DNA of 64,000 nucleotides, taken from assembly GCA_914767715.1 (NCBI GenBank), contig OU612075.1:6510001-6574000 (forward strand), in the 5' to 3' direction. Made by a program: the position numbers and the translations under genes. Positions 42,092 through 53,600 of this stretch are shown one piece after another; position 1 is the stretch's first letter; each line of letters starts with the position of its first letter. The notes beneath the pieces are model-generated. The model saw only the letters and a program-made list of their open reading frames with translations. It was not told where the DNA came from and made no database searches. The stretch is from Membranipora membranacea. Its lineage: Eukaryota > Bryozoa > Gymnolaemata > Cheilostomatida > Membraniporidae.

Positions 42092-42314
42092 CTGTGAAAA
42101 AAAAATATTATGAGAGCTATAAAGTCTATAGTCACATTGAATTTACACCACGTAACAACATTGTGTGTGTGATAAGAATACGGCGCTAAGGTTTAACGCA
42201 GAGCAGTAACAGTTGTAACAATACAAACAAAAGTTGGAACTACGTGACAGGTTCGTAACGTATGCCATATGCACAGACAGATAAAAATATCAACAAAACT
42301 GGCAGATACTATAC

Positions 42315-42439
42315 CTGTTGGGATTATGTTGATGAAGTCCACTGCCACAGACAGAATTATCTATTTCTCTTGTCTTGGTTACTTTGGCTACTGAGACCAA
42401 GATTTGCACAAGTTGAGCACCGTCTCACATCTTCGATTT
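42315..42439 (-). other. Possible minus-strand exon with a CxxC motif
   Basis: Between TTTTTTGCAG and GTATAG, the block 42439-42315 continues the phase of the segment at 42649-42606. In that frame it reads IEDVRRCSTCANLGLSSQ, but a TAA stops it before the donor (after KRNR). It could be a decayed exon or one with a different donor. It lies between the conserved short exon and the repeat array. Confidence 0.3.
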
Positions 42440-42605
42440 CTGCAAAAAATTCAAGAATCAAGCTAAAGAGTATATCTGACACTCATCATGTGAAATGAAA
42501 GACTAAGAAAACCATCAAAACATCAAAAATTTATGAAACTAAGGATGACACCAAGAATCAGTGGTTTCAATCTCAAATGTATCAGCATACATCGGATACA
42601 CTCAC

Positions 42606-42649
42606 CTCTCTTAAAAAGAAGTCTACTCAGTTCGCCTGCTGGTGCCCAA
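42606..42649 (-). other. Short conserved exon-like segment, minus-strand copy
   Basis: The 44-bp block between TTAAATCAG and GTGAGT encodes WAPAGELSRLLFKR in phase 2, matching the plus-strand block at 35644-35687 in length, phase and 10 of 14 residues. It is a candidate upstream exon of the gene ending at 38491. Confidence 0.5.
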
Positions 42650-43860
42650 CTGATTTAAGAATTGTTTGATAATGGCTTCATAATGATTTATGATGTCATT
42701 GTAATGTTTGGAATTTTAATAAAGATAAGATCAGAACACAAAAGAAAAACTAACAGGCTTTGGAGTTCTCTTCACACTGTGCTGTTTGAAAGAAACACAA
42801 TCATCCGTTTACCTTTTCATTGAAGTTTGGGTATTACCATCTCTTAAAAATCAATCATAAATACTATGTTGATCATATTGAAAAAAAAAGGTTAAGGAAA
42901 ATATTTGATCGTTGTTAAATAAAGTTCAAAATAAAACATCTGTCCTGGATGTTATTTTCTGCCCCATAAAATAGTGTGTGTAGCGGCCGAGATCTCGAAG
43001 AAGTTTTGATTTTACTAGCTCATTAGGGTTTATTCCGTTGAGAAGTAAAACTGCAAGAAAATAAGGTGAACATAATAAACAAGGAATGAAAAAATATATA
43101 TATATATACTTTATTATTGCCGATCAAAGTCAATGACTAATAAAGACCATGCATAAATAAATAATTAAATAAATAAAACAAAGCAGTTGATGTAACTGAA
43201 AAGATCTCTTTTGTTTGATGGTATAGTTACATCTTTGTGTCTGATAATGTCCTGTATTTATGCTGCGTGTAATGATTTAGTGTTGTGTCTCGATGGTGAG
43301 TTATATTGGGAGAATTCTTATGAGTTGGATAGTGTGAGATGTTAATAACGAAAGAGTGAGCTGATAGAATTGCTACTTTTATTCTCGATCCCAATATCAC
43401 AACTGACAATCCTTAGGGGAACATTACATTATATATGATACTCATTAGTGATGCACAGCATTAAAAGGAAACATTATTAACATACCAGGGAAATTAATTG
43501 CTCATTATTTTTAATTAACACAATCTACTTATAAATCAATCATGAGGGTCCGGACCTTCCTCTGGTAATGAAACCTTAATTGAATGTCAATATCTAGATA
43601 ATATAACATCCAACCGGACTTGAAAAACATGAGCGTCCTCGCTCAACTTACTTTCAACTTACACAATTATGAATAAAATAAATCAAATAAATAAATAAAT
43701 GCCCGGATAGGTGTAAGTTTATCATACAAATTGAAGATGATACACAGAGAACACGTATAATTGAAGGCTGGAAAACTAATTTCCTTGGTGGATCATCGAT
43801 GAGGCACACTGTAGCAAAGCCTACAAACATCCTGATTGTCCCTAATGTGCCATTGGCATT
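42650..43860. other. AT-rich non-coding stretch before the LINE
   Basis: Contains a (TA)n run at about 43095-43108 and AAATAAATAA-rich sequence. No gene or RNA could be supported. Confidence 0.4.
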
Positions 43861-44090
43861 TTGAGAAGAGGACATTTTGAGAGATGTCAACCATGAATTT
43901 AGAGCACTTTGCGTCAAGAGACTTAGGGATAGAGATGACAGACCACTACGTGCCATCAGTATCCAGTTCCAGTCGGAGAATGAGACAAAGAAAGCTATGG
44001 AGATAGGGAAAATCAAATTCCCTTCAATGTACAATATTATATTATCATTGAAAACACCAGGAGATAAAAGGAACACAACAAGACATATAG

Positions 44091-44864
44091 ATGAGTAAGC
44101 TCCAAACAACAGGCCAACCTTTCAATACAAATTTTTCTCAACCTAATTTTGACACTTTAAAAGTGATCAAAAATCGTTTTTCTTTTGCCCATTTAAATAT
44201 TCGTGGAATCACTTCAAAAATTGATGAAGTGAGACACATATTGTCTACTTACAATTTTTCAATCTTCGGTTTAAGCGAGACTTTTCTGGATGGAAACAAA
44301 CCAGATTCTTTTTATCAAATTCCATCATATGATATGTTAAGAAGAGATAGGAAACCTCGACCTGGAGGTGGTATAATATGTTATATAAAGCAGGGTATCC
44401 AATATGAATTAATCAATGATTTCAATCACATAATTGATGAATCTATTACCATCAAAATTCGCCATAAAGCATCTCATGCTTTCTTAATTTCCTTCATTTA
44501 TCGTCCTCCAAACTCGTTAATTTCTTGGAATGACTCTTTGAGACTTTACCTAGATTGTTGCACCAAGCACACAGAAGAAGTCATCATTCTTGGTGACTTT
44601 AATGTAAATCTCTTGGAAAATAGCAGAAAGAAAAAATGGCTACCAATTTTCTCCAGATTCTCTTTCAAACAAATGGCGAATGAGCCAACACGTGTCAGCG
44701 AAAATTCATCTAGCCTGCTTGATCATATTTACACAAATAAGGATTGTAACTTACGACATACCTCAGTATTAAAAACAGCTGTAAGTGATCACTATCTCAC
44801 ATATAGCATAAGAAAAATAGCTGTTGTCCCAAGTGAAAAAAAAATTCAAAATAAGCTTCAATGA
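44091..44864 (+). CDS. LINE ORF2 N-terminal part: apurinic-type endonuclease domain
   Basis: 257 residues. Exonuclease-endonuclease-phosphatase motifs in order: FAHLNIRGI (N-terminal Asn), GLSETFLDG (catalytic Glu), RRDRKPRPGGGI, SFIYRPPNS, ILGDFNVNLL (Asp/Asn), SLLDHIYTN and SDHYLTYSI (catalytic Asp-His). In LINEs this domain nicks target DNA to prime reverse transcription. The frame is lost at the A9 run at 44836-44844 and continues in the next frame as KFKISFNDFSR, so this and the next entry were one protein. Its start ATG overlaps the stop of the preceding frame (ATGAGTAA). Confidence 0.9.
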   Translation: MSKLQTTGQPFNTNFSQPNFDTLKVIKNRFSFAHLNIRGITSKIDEVRHILSTYNFSIFGLSETFLDGNKPDSFYQIPSYDMLRRDRKPRPGGGIICYIKQGIQYELINDFNHIIDESITIKIRHKASHAFLISFIYRPPNSLISWNDSLRLYLDCCTKHTEEVIILGDFNVNLLENSRKKKWLPIFSRFSFKQMANEPTRVSENSSSLLDHIYTNKDCNLRHTSVLKTAVSDHYLTYSIRKIAVVPSEKKIQNKLQ

Positions 44865-46596
44865 CTTTTCTAGAATGACCCCAGAAAATTTACGCAGATC
44901 TTTTTCAGATGTTAATTGGGATATCATTCGATATCTCAGGTCATCTAGTGAGATGATAGAAAGTTTCAATCAGTTGTTTTTGGAGAAAATTAGTCTAAAT
45001 GTTAGGAGGAAAGTTCGTTTTGTAAAGACAGAAGTTTTACCACCATGGCTTGATATTGAAGTCTCTAGACAAATGAAAATAAGGGATTCACTAAAACACT
45101 CTCAAAACTGGGATGATTACAAAAAGCAGAGAAATTTAGTTACAAATCTTATAATCAAAAAAAAGAAGACGTATTTTTCTGGTTTGGTTAAAAACTCAGC
45201 AAATAATAATACAAAACCAATTTGGGACGCCCTCAACATCGGAAAGACAAAGAAAAAGTCTTCTAGTTCTTCTTCAACTCTTACCAGCAAAGACCTGAAC
45301 AATCATTTCTCAACAATCGCTGATATACTAGGTCATGGGTTTAGAAAGGAAAATCATTCAAAAAATACCCCTGAAATCAGAGATAATCTACTACCTACAA
45401 ACTCTCAGGAAAAATTCTTGTCTAACTTTAAAAGATTTACTCCTGCATCAATTTGCCTGTATCTCAAATCTTTTTCTGATAAGAAATCGACTGGTCCTGA
45501 TGGTATCTCAGTTATGATGCTTAAAAAGACGCTCCCTTTTGTCGTTAATATATTGACCGACATCTTCAATAAGATTCTTATTGAGGGTGATTTCCCCAAA
45601 TGTTGGAAGACAGCTAGAGTAACCCCTGTTTTTAAGGGTGGAGATCTGAATGATCCATCAAATTACAGACCTATATCGATTCTGCCTATATTGTCAAAGA
45701 TTTTTGAAAAACATATAAATAAATGTTTAATGACTTTCCTGACTGACATAAAAGCTATTCACCCTCTTCAATCAGGATTCAGAAGTAATTACTTTTGCTC
45801 TGATGCTGTACATAAAGTGGTGTCAGATGTGCTCCACCAAAAGCAAAAAAATAGGTGTGTTATAGGAATGTTCTTGGACTTCTGTAAGGCTTTCGACTGT
45901 GTAAACCATAATATCTTGTTTAATAAACTCGCTTCCTATAAAATAATTGGTCCCTCATTGAAGTTGATAAAATCATTTCTTGATGACCGGCAACAATATG
46001 TATTTTATAATCAAATTGCTTCAGAAAAAAAACCAATTAACATAGGTGTCCCACAGGGTTCAATTTTAGCTCCAACTTTATTTCTTGTGTTCATAAATGA
46101 TATGTTAAATTTACCCCTGTCCTCAACTGCTTATGCGTATGCAGACGATACTGTATTTATATGCCATCAGAAAGATCCACAGTCTCTGGAGCAACATTGT
46201 AGGGGTGACTTGGGTGTCATCCAAGAATGGTGCTATAATAATCGGATGACCATAAATATAAAAAAATCCCATTACCTTGTTTTTGGCAATGCAAAACATA
46301 AATTTGATTTAAAATTCTCCAATACCACCCTGTTACGATCATCTACCACTAAACTACTCGGATTTACAATTAGTGATTCGATGTCATTTGATAATCATAT
46401 TGAATATATAAAAACTAAAATACAAAAAAATACCAATTTGTTACAATTATGCAGAACATTTTTGACCACACAATCAGCCAGACAGTTTTACTTTCAATTC
46501 ATACATTGCCACATCATAAATGGAATACAATTTTTCTTGAATATCAGTCCAAAATATCAGCTAGATTCACTTACGTTTATCAGAAAGCTGCGCTAA
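44824..46596 (+). CDS. LINE ORF2 reverse transcriptase domain
   Basis: 590 residues. RT motifs: ARVTPVFKGGDLNDPSNYRP, SIFEKHINK-type helix with SKIFEKHINK, HPLQSGFRS, FLDFCKAFDCVNH (first catalytic Asp), GVPQGSILAPTLF and AYADDTVF (YADD active site near 46140), then a thumb-like segment with TKLLGFTI. Upstream, STGPDGISVMMLK is the usual pre-RT block. The frame ends at FIRKLR; the expected continuation (QKAALRIIANIHY) is in another frame, so there is a second frameshift near 46579. Likely inactive. Confidence 0.92.
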   Translation: MSQVKKKFKISFNDFSRMTPENLRRSFSDVNWDIIRYLRSSSEMIESFNQLFLEKISLNVRRKVRFVKTEVLPPWLDIEVSRQMKIRDSLKHSQNWDDYKKQRNLVTNLIIKKKKTYFSGLVKNSANNNTKPIWDALNIGKTKKKSSSSSSTLTSKDLNNHFSTIADILGHGFRKENHSKNTPEIRDNLLPTNSQEKFLSNFKRFTPASICLYLKSFSDKKSTGPDGISVMMLKKTLPFVVNILTDIFNKILIEGDFPKCWKTARVTPVFKGGDLNDPSNYRPISILPILSKIFEKHINKCLMTFLTDIKAIHPLQSGFRSNYFCSDAVHKVVSDVLHQKQKNRCVIGMFLDFCKAFDCVNHNILFNKLASYKIIGPSLKLIKSFLDDRQQYVFYNQIASEKKPINIGVPQGSILAPTLFLVFINDMLNLPLSSTAYAYADDTVFICHQKDPQSLEQHCRGDLGVIQEWCYNNRMTINIKKSHYLVFGNAKHKFDLKFSNTTLLRSSTTKLLGFTISDSMSFDNHIEYIKTKIQKNTNLLQLCRTFLTTQSARQFYFQFIHCHIINGIQFFLNISPKYQLDSLTFIRKLR

Positions 46597-46940
46597 GAAT
46601 TATTGCAAATATTCATTACAAACCAGTTCAATTATCAAATACGCTTTTCTTATGTCGTACTTTAAAAATATTGCCACTTCCTAGTCTTCTTATATATTTT
46701 AGTTCTCTCTATGCCTACAGAATAATGTATAACATCACACCTAGCTATAATAATGATCTTTTTCTTTCTAGAAATCGAAGATACCCCAAGCGCGATAATT
46801 TTCTTATTTTACCTCCTAATGATAAACTAAACATTGCAATTGCTTCATCTTTTAATAATCTTCCTTTGTCAATACGCTCTCTGAGCAAAGTAACATCATT
46901 TAAATCTGGCGTATTCAAATATCTTTTGTTTCAATTATAA
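46580..46940 (+). CDS. LINE ORF2 C-terminal tail after a frameshift
   Basis: Continuation of the RT protein in a second frame, from VYQKAALRIIANIHYKP to RSLSKVTSFKSGVFKYLL. The ALRII-x-N motif and the terminal segment on the FKS pattern are typical of the CR1/L2/Jockey C-terminus. The frame is open further upstream (46449) but only the part after about 46580 is in register with the family. Confidence 0.75.
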
Positions 46941-47206
46941 CATTATCTTTTTATCTCTGCAACAAGTTTTGCCTCTGCACAATACTATAATGAAAATATC
47001 TTAACATTTTTATTTTCTCTCTTCTCAAAGACATCCTATCTATTTCCACCTCACTACTGAAACATTTTAACTCATCTTCAGTCTCAAGCATTCCTTTTTT
47101 TTCTCTTTTCCTTTTCCTTTTTTTTCGGCACTATTCGGAAAACATTCCGCTACTAAAATGAAATAGACTGCCAATAAAAGTGTAAAAAAAAAAAAAAAAA
47201 AAAAAT

Positions 47207-48039
47207 TAAATCAAATAAAATCATTCATCAAACAAACATTTCATGCAACTTTAAACAATGAAGTTTGTTCTGTCCGTCGAATTCTGTAGTCGCTCGGAGC
47301 TTTGTTTATCTGTAATTGTAATCCACTGAGTTCCGTACCAGATTCTGTTTCTTTATCCTCATTGGGAATGCTACCATATTAACACCCTGGTGCTTTGGGC
47401 AAACAGACTATCTGGATAGCTACCATATTCTTGCCTTGGTGCTTGGGAAGTTCAACAAAAGACACTGTATACGGACAGGCTTTGTGAATGGCCATATCGG
47501 GTGCTTTTCCTAGCAATGGCCCAATGGCCCAGTCCATATACCATCCCTCCGGATTATGAGCAGTGAGCGGTTGCTCTCGAATTGAGGATTCTGGAAACTC
47601 AGGATAAAAGTCACTTAGGAATATCTAGCAGTTTTAGCATTCTGCAGAGCTTGAATATAGCATGGGAATAGTGTTTGATGACGAGATATTTGAGTCTTTT
47701 ATTTACTTACATACATGATGTATTTCCATGTCGATTAGGGTGTTTTATTGTCATTTATTACGATTTAAATAGGTCGATCCATCGTCTACTCGGTCATCTT
47801 CACCCGGAACTAGAGATGATCAACAAAGTCACTTGTCTTTGAAGTCTGTACAGTACACCCCTCTAACTCATTGGGACACCGTACCTTACTTGATCTCCAC
47901 TGCCACATCTGTTAATACTAGAATTCAGAGATGTCACATAGTAAACACCTAAACACACATTTGTGACATGTGCTCAGTCCTTGATCTGTGTAGCTGTAGG
48001 GCTCATATATTGGCCTGAGTAAAACCTTGTTGTTAACAG
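47207..48039. other. Spacer between the LINE and the RecQ-like gene
   Basis: A diverged short duplication is visible around 47365-47450 (shared GCTACCATATT and CTTGGTGCTT-like words). Upstream exons of the RecQ-like gene may lie here but none could be supported. Confidence 0.35.
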
Positions 48040-50358
48040 CTGAGCAGACTGCAGGTGAGGAGTTTAGTATCACTGGTCTGCGACCATACCAGTTGGAGGC
48101 TCTGGAAAGTGTAATAGCTCAGAGAAAGGATACTATTGTGCGTGTGCCAACAGGGCTTGGCAAATCACTCATATTTTGGGTAAGTTTTATTGGACAAATG
48201 AAGGAGGGACTATCATTTTTATTAATTGAAAGCATACCCTATATGACTCATGGAAAGTGATGTAAACAATACTGTTTTATATGGTACATACACCGACTAA
48301 GCCAGCTGGTGATAGATTGTACTTTGTGGACAAATGCATGAAACGTACCACTTATATTTACAGCAGCTGCCATTCATGATGAATTTATCTATTGTCATTC
48401 TACCAACAAAGGCACTGATTGCTAATCAGTTATGCATGAGCTGAAAGGTAAAGGAGTATATGTATGCGGAAATGGTCATTTCAGCAAAAGTAGGTACAGT
48501 CAGGTCATTTTCCAGTGGTTGTAGCACAGAGATTATATATATATATTACAGTGTATTACACAAGCTATTCAGCATGCCATCATGTGTGATGATATGCAGT
48601 TATATACAGGTTTTCTAGTACATGTAATGGGGAATCGTACGAGGTGCGTAATTCTAAAAGTCATTGGAAGTAGGCAACGTGGTAAGTATTACTTGCATCG
48701 GAACTGTTTTACTGATTTTAGACAATCAGGAAATTGACCTCACTACAGTACAGTACTTCATCACGCTGCCAGAGCACACAAGCGAGCTTGTAAGCCTCCT
48801 AGTTGATAATAGAATATGTGTAGGAGTTGCTGCTGTCGATGAATGCCATCTTGTGATGGATTGGTACAGTACCTTTCAAGTTTGATAACTGCTATCAGCT
48901 ACTTTTGGTTTACTGATGTTGTTTGTTGGTTACTGCTGGAGTTTCTGTTCAGGTTCAAACACTGTCGAGGTCAAATGTTCAAGCCCTTGTCTATTGGTGG
49001 GGGAAACTCTATTTGAAAGCTTTAACCACAAACAATTCAAAATTAAAGCAGGTGCAAATTGTTCTCTGACAATTTTTCTACTGTTCAATACAACATCAAA
49101 GAATCAGCTGTTGGTTCATGATTGTCGATATTCTACTACCTTCAACATCAGGTCCTTCTACCTATTTTGCAGGGGAAAATCATTCAGAAAAGCCTTTGGA
49201 GCACTCGGAGCTGCTGTATGTCGTTTATCATATTGCACCCCTGTAGTCCTTGCCCTGAGTGCAGCTGTGGCTGATGAAAAACTACCTTCAATAACGAAAT
49301 CCTTGATGCTAAATACCCCTACATTAATAACCATTCCACATAACTTTACTCGATTTTTTTTTTGGCATTTACCTTAAATCTCATCAAAACGAAACAGCCC
49401 TGCGTGATATATTAACCCCTCTTGTAAATGACTTGAAAAATCAACTCATAGAATTTCCCAAAACAATGATATTTACTGGCCATACTCTCATTACCCCAAT
49501 GACATGCTTCCTGACAAGGAATCTTGAAGAATCATTGTACCATCGCAGCACTAAAACTCTCTCATCTAAGCTAGTCGTCCAATTCCACGGCCAGATGGAG
49601 AGTTCTACTCAAGATTTTATCATCAAAGAGTTACAGAGACCAGACAGCAGGTATGTTCAGTTCACTATTTAAAAACAACAAAGCATTATAAATTGACATA
49701 CTACTAGAGAAATATATTTTGTTAAACACAACATAACAGGTATTAAAAAGGGTCAACAAAATCATCAATTCAGTCTTCATGACACACCTAAATTTTTGTT
49801 ACAGACACAGAGTTATCATCGCCAGCACGGCATTTGGTATCGGGGTTAACATTCCAGACATAAGGCAAGTCATATTCATTCAGCCAGCCGGCTCTCTTCC
49901 TGAGTTTGTTCAACAGATCGGTAGAGGTGGCCGTGACGGAAGAAAATGCATCACCAAATTACACTATAACAATTTAGAGCTTGGAAAATCTCCTGAAGAG
50001 ATGAAAAAGCTCATCAATGCTGAATGCCCCAGGGTAAGTGTAAAAAGTTCATAGCAAACCATTATTCTCTTATAAATTGTCTAACATTCATTTAGACCCA
50101 CAACGCCCATATGAAAATATTGATAGTTGATAAATAGTCAGGGATGCATGGGAATATGTTATATATAGCATTTGTCTTTATAATTAATTTATTACTGTAT
50201 AAAATGATGTCATATTCCCAAATTATCGTTGATGATTGAACTCTCATCTTTTTTCTTATGTGTACCTTTATGGACAGTATGGGGATCAGCGATCAGCTGC
50301 AGATGATACTGAATCAGGAGGTGCATCCTGTTGTAGCAAGTGCTCCATGTCACGTGAG
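48040..50358 (+). pseudogene. RecQ-like DNA helicase gene, frameshifted
   Basis: RecQ helicases unwind DNA 3'-5' using ATP. Exon-like blocks: 48040-48179 (LRPYQLEALE and Walker A VPTGLGKSLIFW), 48364-48489 (ILPTKALIANQL, then after a frame change MHELKGKGVYVCGNG), 48722-48863 (DECH box, AVDECHLVMDW), 49173-49650 (LALSAAVADEK, motif III-like), 49805-50033 (ASTAFGIGVNIPDIR, motif V; QQIGRGGRDGRK, motif VI) and 50278-50358 (CCSKCSM, zinc-site remnant). All junction phases agree except for two lesions: a one-base frame change in the second block and a T10 run at 49354-49363 that shifts frame between NFTR and GIYLKSHQ. Both indicate decay, unless they are sequence errors. The N-terminus and any C-terminal domain were not found. 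It converges on the DUF6589-like gene. Confidence 0.75.
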
Positions 50359-53174
50359 GTATGTCATTCTGTAAATATTGTTAGGGTAGTGTAAATTTGT
50401 GATCAAAGTTGCACAGAGCAAGTTTTTTATCTATCTATCTTTGATTTGTCCCTTCATAAGCCAAGTGGACACAACTTCCATGATTAATTGATACGCGATC
50501 AAGAATGGCTTTTTTGTTTCAGTATACATTCTCATTGAAAGAATAATGCTAGGGAATATCTGACGTTCTCCCACTCAAGGGTTTTTGTTGTCTATTACAC
50601 AGTAATAGAAGACTCACGTTAAGTTCTGAAATCCAACTGGTTCAGTATAAGCTGTCTTACTCGCTCCCTCAATGTTACTGACATGTCTGTTCTAAAGGTT
50701 GTTGCCTTAACTGCACATTCTCTTTTGGCGAACTTTCAGGGTTTTGTTTTGTTTATTCCTGTTACCGCTTGTTTAAGATCTGCAGTTGTCGATGCCTTTG
50801 TTTTATAGGGTGTCCGTCTGCTTGACACCATGACATCTTTTATTTCTGATAGTGCAGAGGCACATCCTGTTAAAAGAAGTGCATCCTGTTATAAAAAATA
50901 CCTCAGTTATGCACCAGCTGAGTCCCTATTAAGTTGAAAAAGTGATAATTACCTACTTACTAGTGATAACAGGATAATATTCTCAACAAGTAAAACCTTT
51001 TCCTTGACTGCCATCTAAAATGTAAACAAAGGTATACCTGTGTACTGCTTGTGGCTGGAACATGAAAGTATGCATGTTCCATGAATTCCCTCGTCAAGGG
51101 CATCTCTCCATCGTCGAGCCTCTCGAAAATCTCGCTATCTGTCTCACCTGGAAATAAAAAGTTCATTATAGTAACTGCCATTTGATGTTGCTTGTACACG
51201 ACTCCTGTGAAAGTGATCGCATTGCTTATTCTGATTATAAGACCCCCTGCGTGACATACTTACCGGAACTCAATGAGGAGTAGAGGTATTTTACAACTAT
51301 CTCCTTGGAAGTGTCCACCAAATCCTTCACAGTTACCTCATCATCAATACTTGCCATGCCTAAATGGGCCATCGCGCATGAGCAGATAGTACTTTTAACA
51401 ACCTTCAAAATACCAAACACTAGTTTAATAACTTGTGTGAAGAATATTAATCATTTTGTAACCAACATTTACCTGGGGCGATATTATTGAAACACTACAT
51501 TATACCATACCCTTAGATTCTGTTAAAACTCACGCAAGATGGTAACATTACAATTCTAGTATAAGGAAAAGTTGTACTAACCAGTTGAAAAAAATTGTCA
51601 TGGGGTCGGAACTTTCCTTTCACAGCTACGTTTACTCTACTCCTGTTCAGAATGAACTTTAAGTTTGACAGGGTTCCCAGGTTTCTCGATTTATCCTCAT
51701 CATACAAGAGTTTGAAAGTTTTCTGTAAAACATTAAATCAAAGACTTGTGTATACGTTAAATCTTCATTAGGGATGTGTTGTTTTGCACTTGGTAAACGC
51801 CTGTATATGCAGAATTTTCTATTTTCAAGGAAAGGCAAATTGAATATAAAGATAAACACACCTCTAAAATGTCCTGTCTGGTATGCCAAGGTGCACACAA
51901 AAACGGGCTCTGCACCCGCAGTCCGCTCACAGAAGTAGCACTATTGGCCCTCAAACCTCTTGCCAGATCTAGATTTCTTCGTGTCATCTGATCACCATAG
52001 CTTGGTACTATATGTTCTTTAATTTCACCTGAAAATAAAGTCAGGAATATGATTAAATTTATCCTGACATCAAAATTGCTTTGCAGCAGACCTTACCTCA
52101 ATCCACTCTTCTAGAATATTCTTTTTGGGGAATCTTATTGCTATTTTACCTAATCCCTGTACTCTATATTGTGATCTGGTGAATGACTTCAACAAAAATA
52201 TTGATTAAGCGTTTTAACTTACATTTTGCTTAGCTGTATAACGAGGAAAGTTTCTGCGTAGATTTGATCAGATAGTTGGCACAATCTCCTACCTTCATCT
52301 GGTCAAACATAACCACAGGCATTGGCCAGATTTCGGTATCCTCTCTCTAAACAATATCCCTGATATCTTGACTGCAATACGAAATATAATAACACTCTAC
52401 AGTTCATCACAGTAGACACTTGTGTTGTTATATTTCCATTCCCTTGAACAAGTGAAAGGTTGAAAGTGGCTGATAACTTTTCCTGACGTGAGAACTTACC
52501 TGACAATCAAACTAGGTGCCCATCGCTCAGTAACAGTGAGGTTCGGCAGACATTCTTTCAAAACCTGGGACACAAGATTCGCGTAAATATCCACCAACTG
52601 ACCTTCTTCCTGTTCGTTTAGCAGGAAGTGTGCGGGTTGAGTTCAGCTGTAAACACGAATTATCAATAAATAAGTGCAAAGATCTTCATATACCCTAGAG
52701 ATGTCAAATAATTGCATAATTACAGGTTCATCATTTTGATTAGGCTTGAAATATAGTGAAGTTTATAGCTAGCTGCTACATACCATTTCCTGGATGATTT
52801 GGAATATAGAGAGATTTGAGGCTGGAAGTATCGGGAATACCGCGGATCCACCAGTATATCCAGTTATACTGTATTTACTTTCTCTCCTCAGGGCCTCTAC
52901 CTGTCTCTGGACGGTTATATTGATGTTATCAGCTAAAATTAATACATAAATGATTTTAATTGATTTCTTGCAGATTAATAGCTGGAAGGTTTGGATTGTT
53001 AATGCATAATTGCCCAACTTACTGACTGTAGCAATCTTTCCGTTCTTTTGAAGGTGCTCCCCCACTTTACTGCATATGTATCCTTCTCCAAGGACATCCA
53101 TTGACTCCAGTCTGGCAGAGCCCCCTACAGTCAGACCGTACATAACAAGAGCATCAGTAAGAGCAGATGATGCA

Positions 53175-53600
53175 CCATAGGACAGTGGCGTATATTACCA
53201 CTCACGGCCCACGGATTTCTGTAAGTGGCTGAATAGCTCAGTGTGTAGAACGTCTGCTTTATAATCACTAATAATCAGATTGTTGTGGGTTCGAATCCCA
53301 TCAAAGTCAGTTTTTTTCAAATGGGTGCTTTATAACTGGAGCATTTTTACCGTAATCTTCTACTGCTATTGAGTTGTTTTCTGAAAGTACCCAACAGCTC
53401 AGTGAGCTATTGAAATACCTCTCTGCTTGCACTATTTTGCTACCGATATGCAAAAATTTCCGTGGTGGGAGGGCGCTTAAGCGCCCCTCCCACCACCCAC
53501 CCCGCCTACGGCGTGTGGATCGGGCTGCGCCCCATCATTATGCTCATCTCTAAAAAGTCAGTGAGTGAAAATTTTTAGAATATACGCCCCTGCCATAGGA
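53175..53600. mobile_element. hAT-type MITE (410 bp) with 8-bp target duplication inside an exon
   Basis: The direct repeat CCATAGGA flanks the insert (53175-53182, 53593-53600). Terminal inverted repeats are CAGTGGCGTATATT at 53183 and its near reverse complement ending CGCCCCTG at 53592. An 8-bp duplication plus CAG-GG termini is the hAT superfamily signature. No transposase is encoded. Inside are a tRNA-like sequence (53227-53310) and a GC-rich hairpin (53462-53496, GCGCTTAAGCGC core). Removing the insert and one repeat restores a continuous frame (ITLLMVSYGASSALTDAL) in the host exon, so the insertion broke an exon that was open at this site. Confidence 0.88.
53227..53310 (+). ncRNA. tRNA-like sequence with A and B boxes inside the MITE
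   Basis: An A-box-like TAGCTCAGTGTGTAGAA and a perfect B box GGTTCGAATCC are spaced as in a tRNA gene with an enlarged anticodon arm. The T arm pairs, but the acceptor arm pairs poorly, so a functional tRNA is unlikely. A tRNA-derived SINE fragment or internal promoter carried in the MITE is more likely. Confidence 0.45.

Larger units (their letters stand above)
43860..47206 (+). mobile_element. CR1/L2-like non-LTR retrotransposon (LINE), 5'-truncated and frameshifted
   Basis: In order: the end of a first frame (to 44098) with the motif KRLRDRDDRPLRAI, overlapping the ATG of an endonuclease frame (44091-44864), a reverse transcriptase frame (44824-46596), a third frame (46449-46940) continuing the C-terminus, then a 3' UTR and a poly(A) tract at about 47185-47206. 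The endonuclease-RT order, the RT motifs and the ALRII C-terminal segment fit the Jockey/CR1/L2 group. Two frameshifts, one at an A9 run (44836-44844) and one near 46579, show it is not a functional single ORF2 as read. No long 5' UTR or full ORF1 precedes it, so it is 5'-truncated. Confidence 0.9.

Noticed and set aside
42262-42498. 78-codon plus-strand frame with a hydrophobic stretch as a membrane protein gene
   Set aside because: It is antisense to the exon-like block 42439-42315 and lacks any family signal.
43095-43108. Regulatory TATA-type element
   Set aside because: It is a simple (TA)n run with no gene start nearby.
53227-53310. A functional tRNA gene
   Set aside because: A and B boxes are present but the acceptor stem does not pair and the anticodon arm is over-long; it is inside a MITE.
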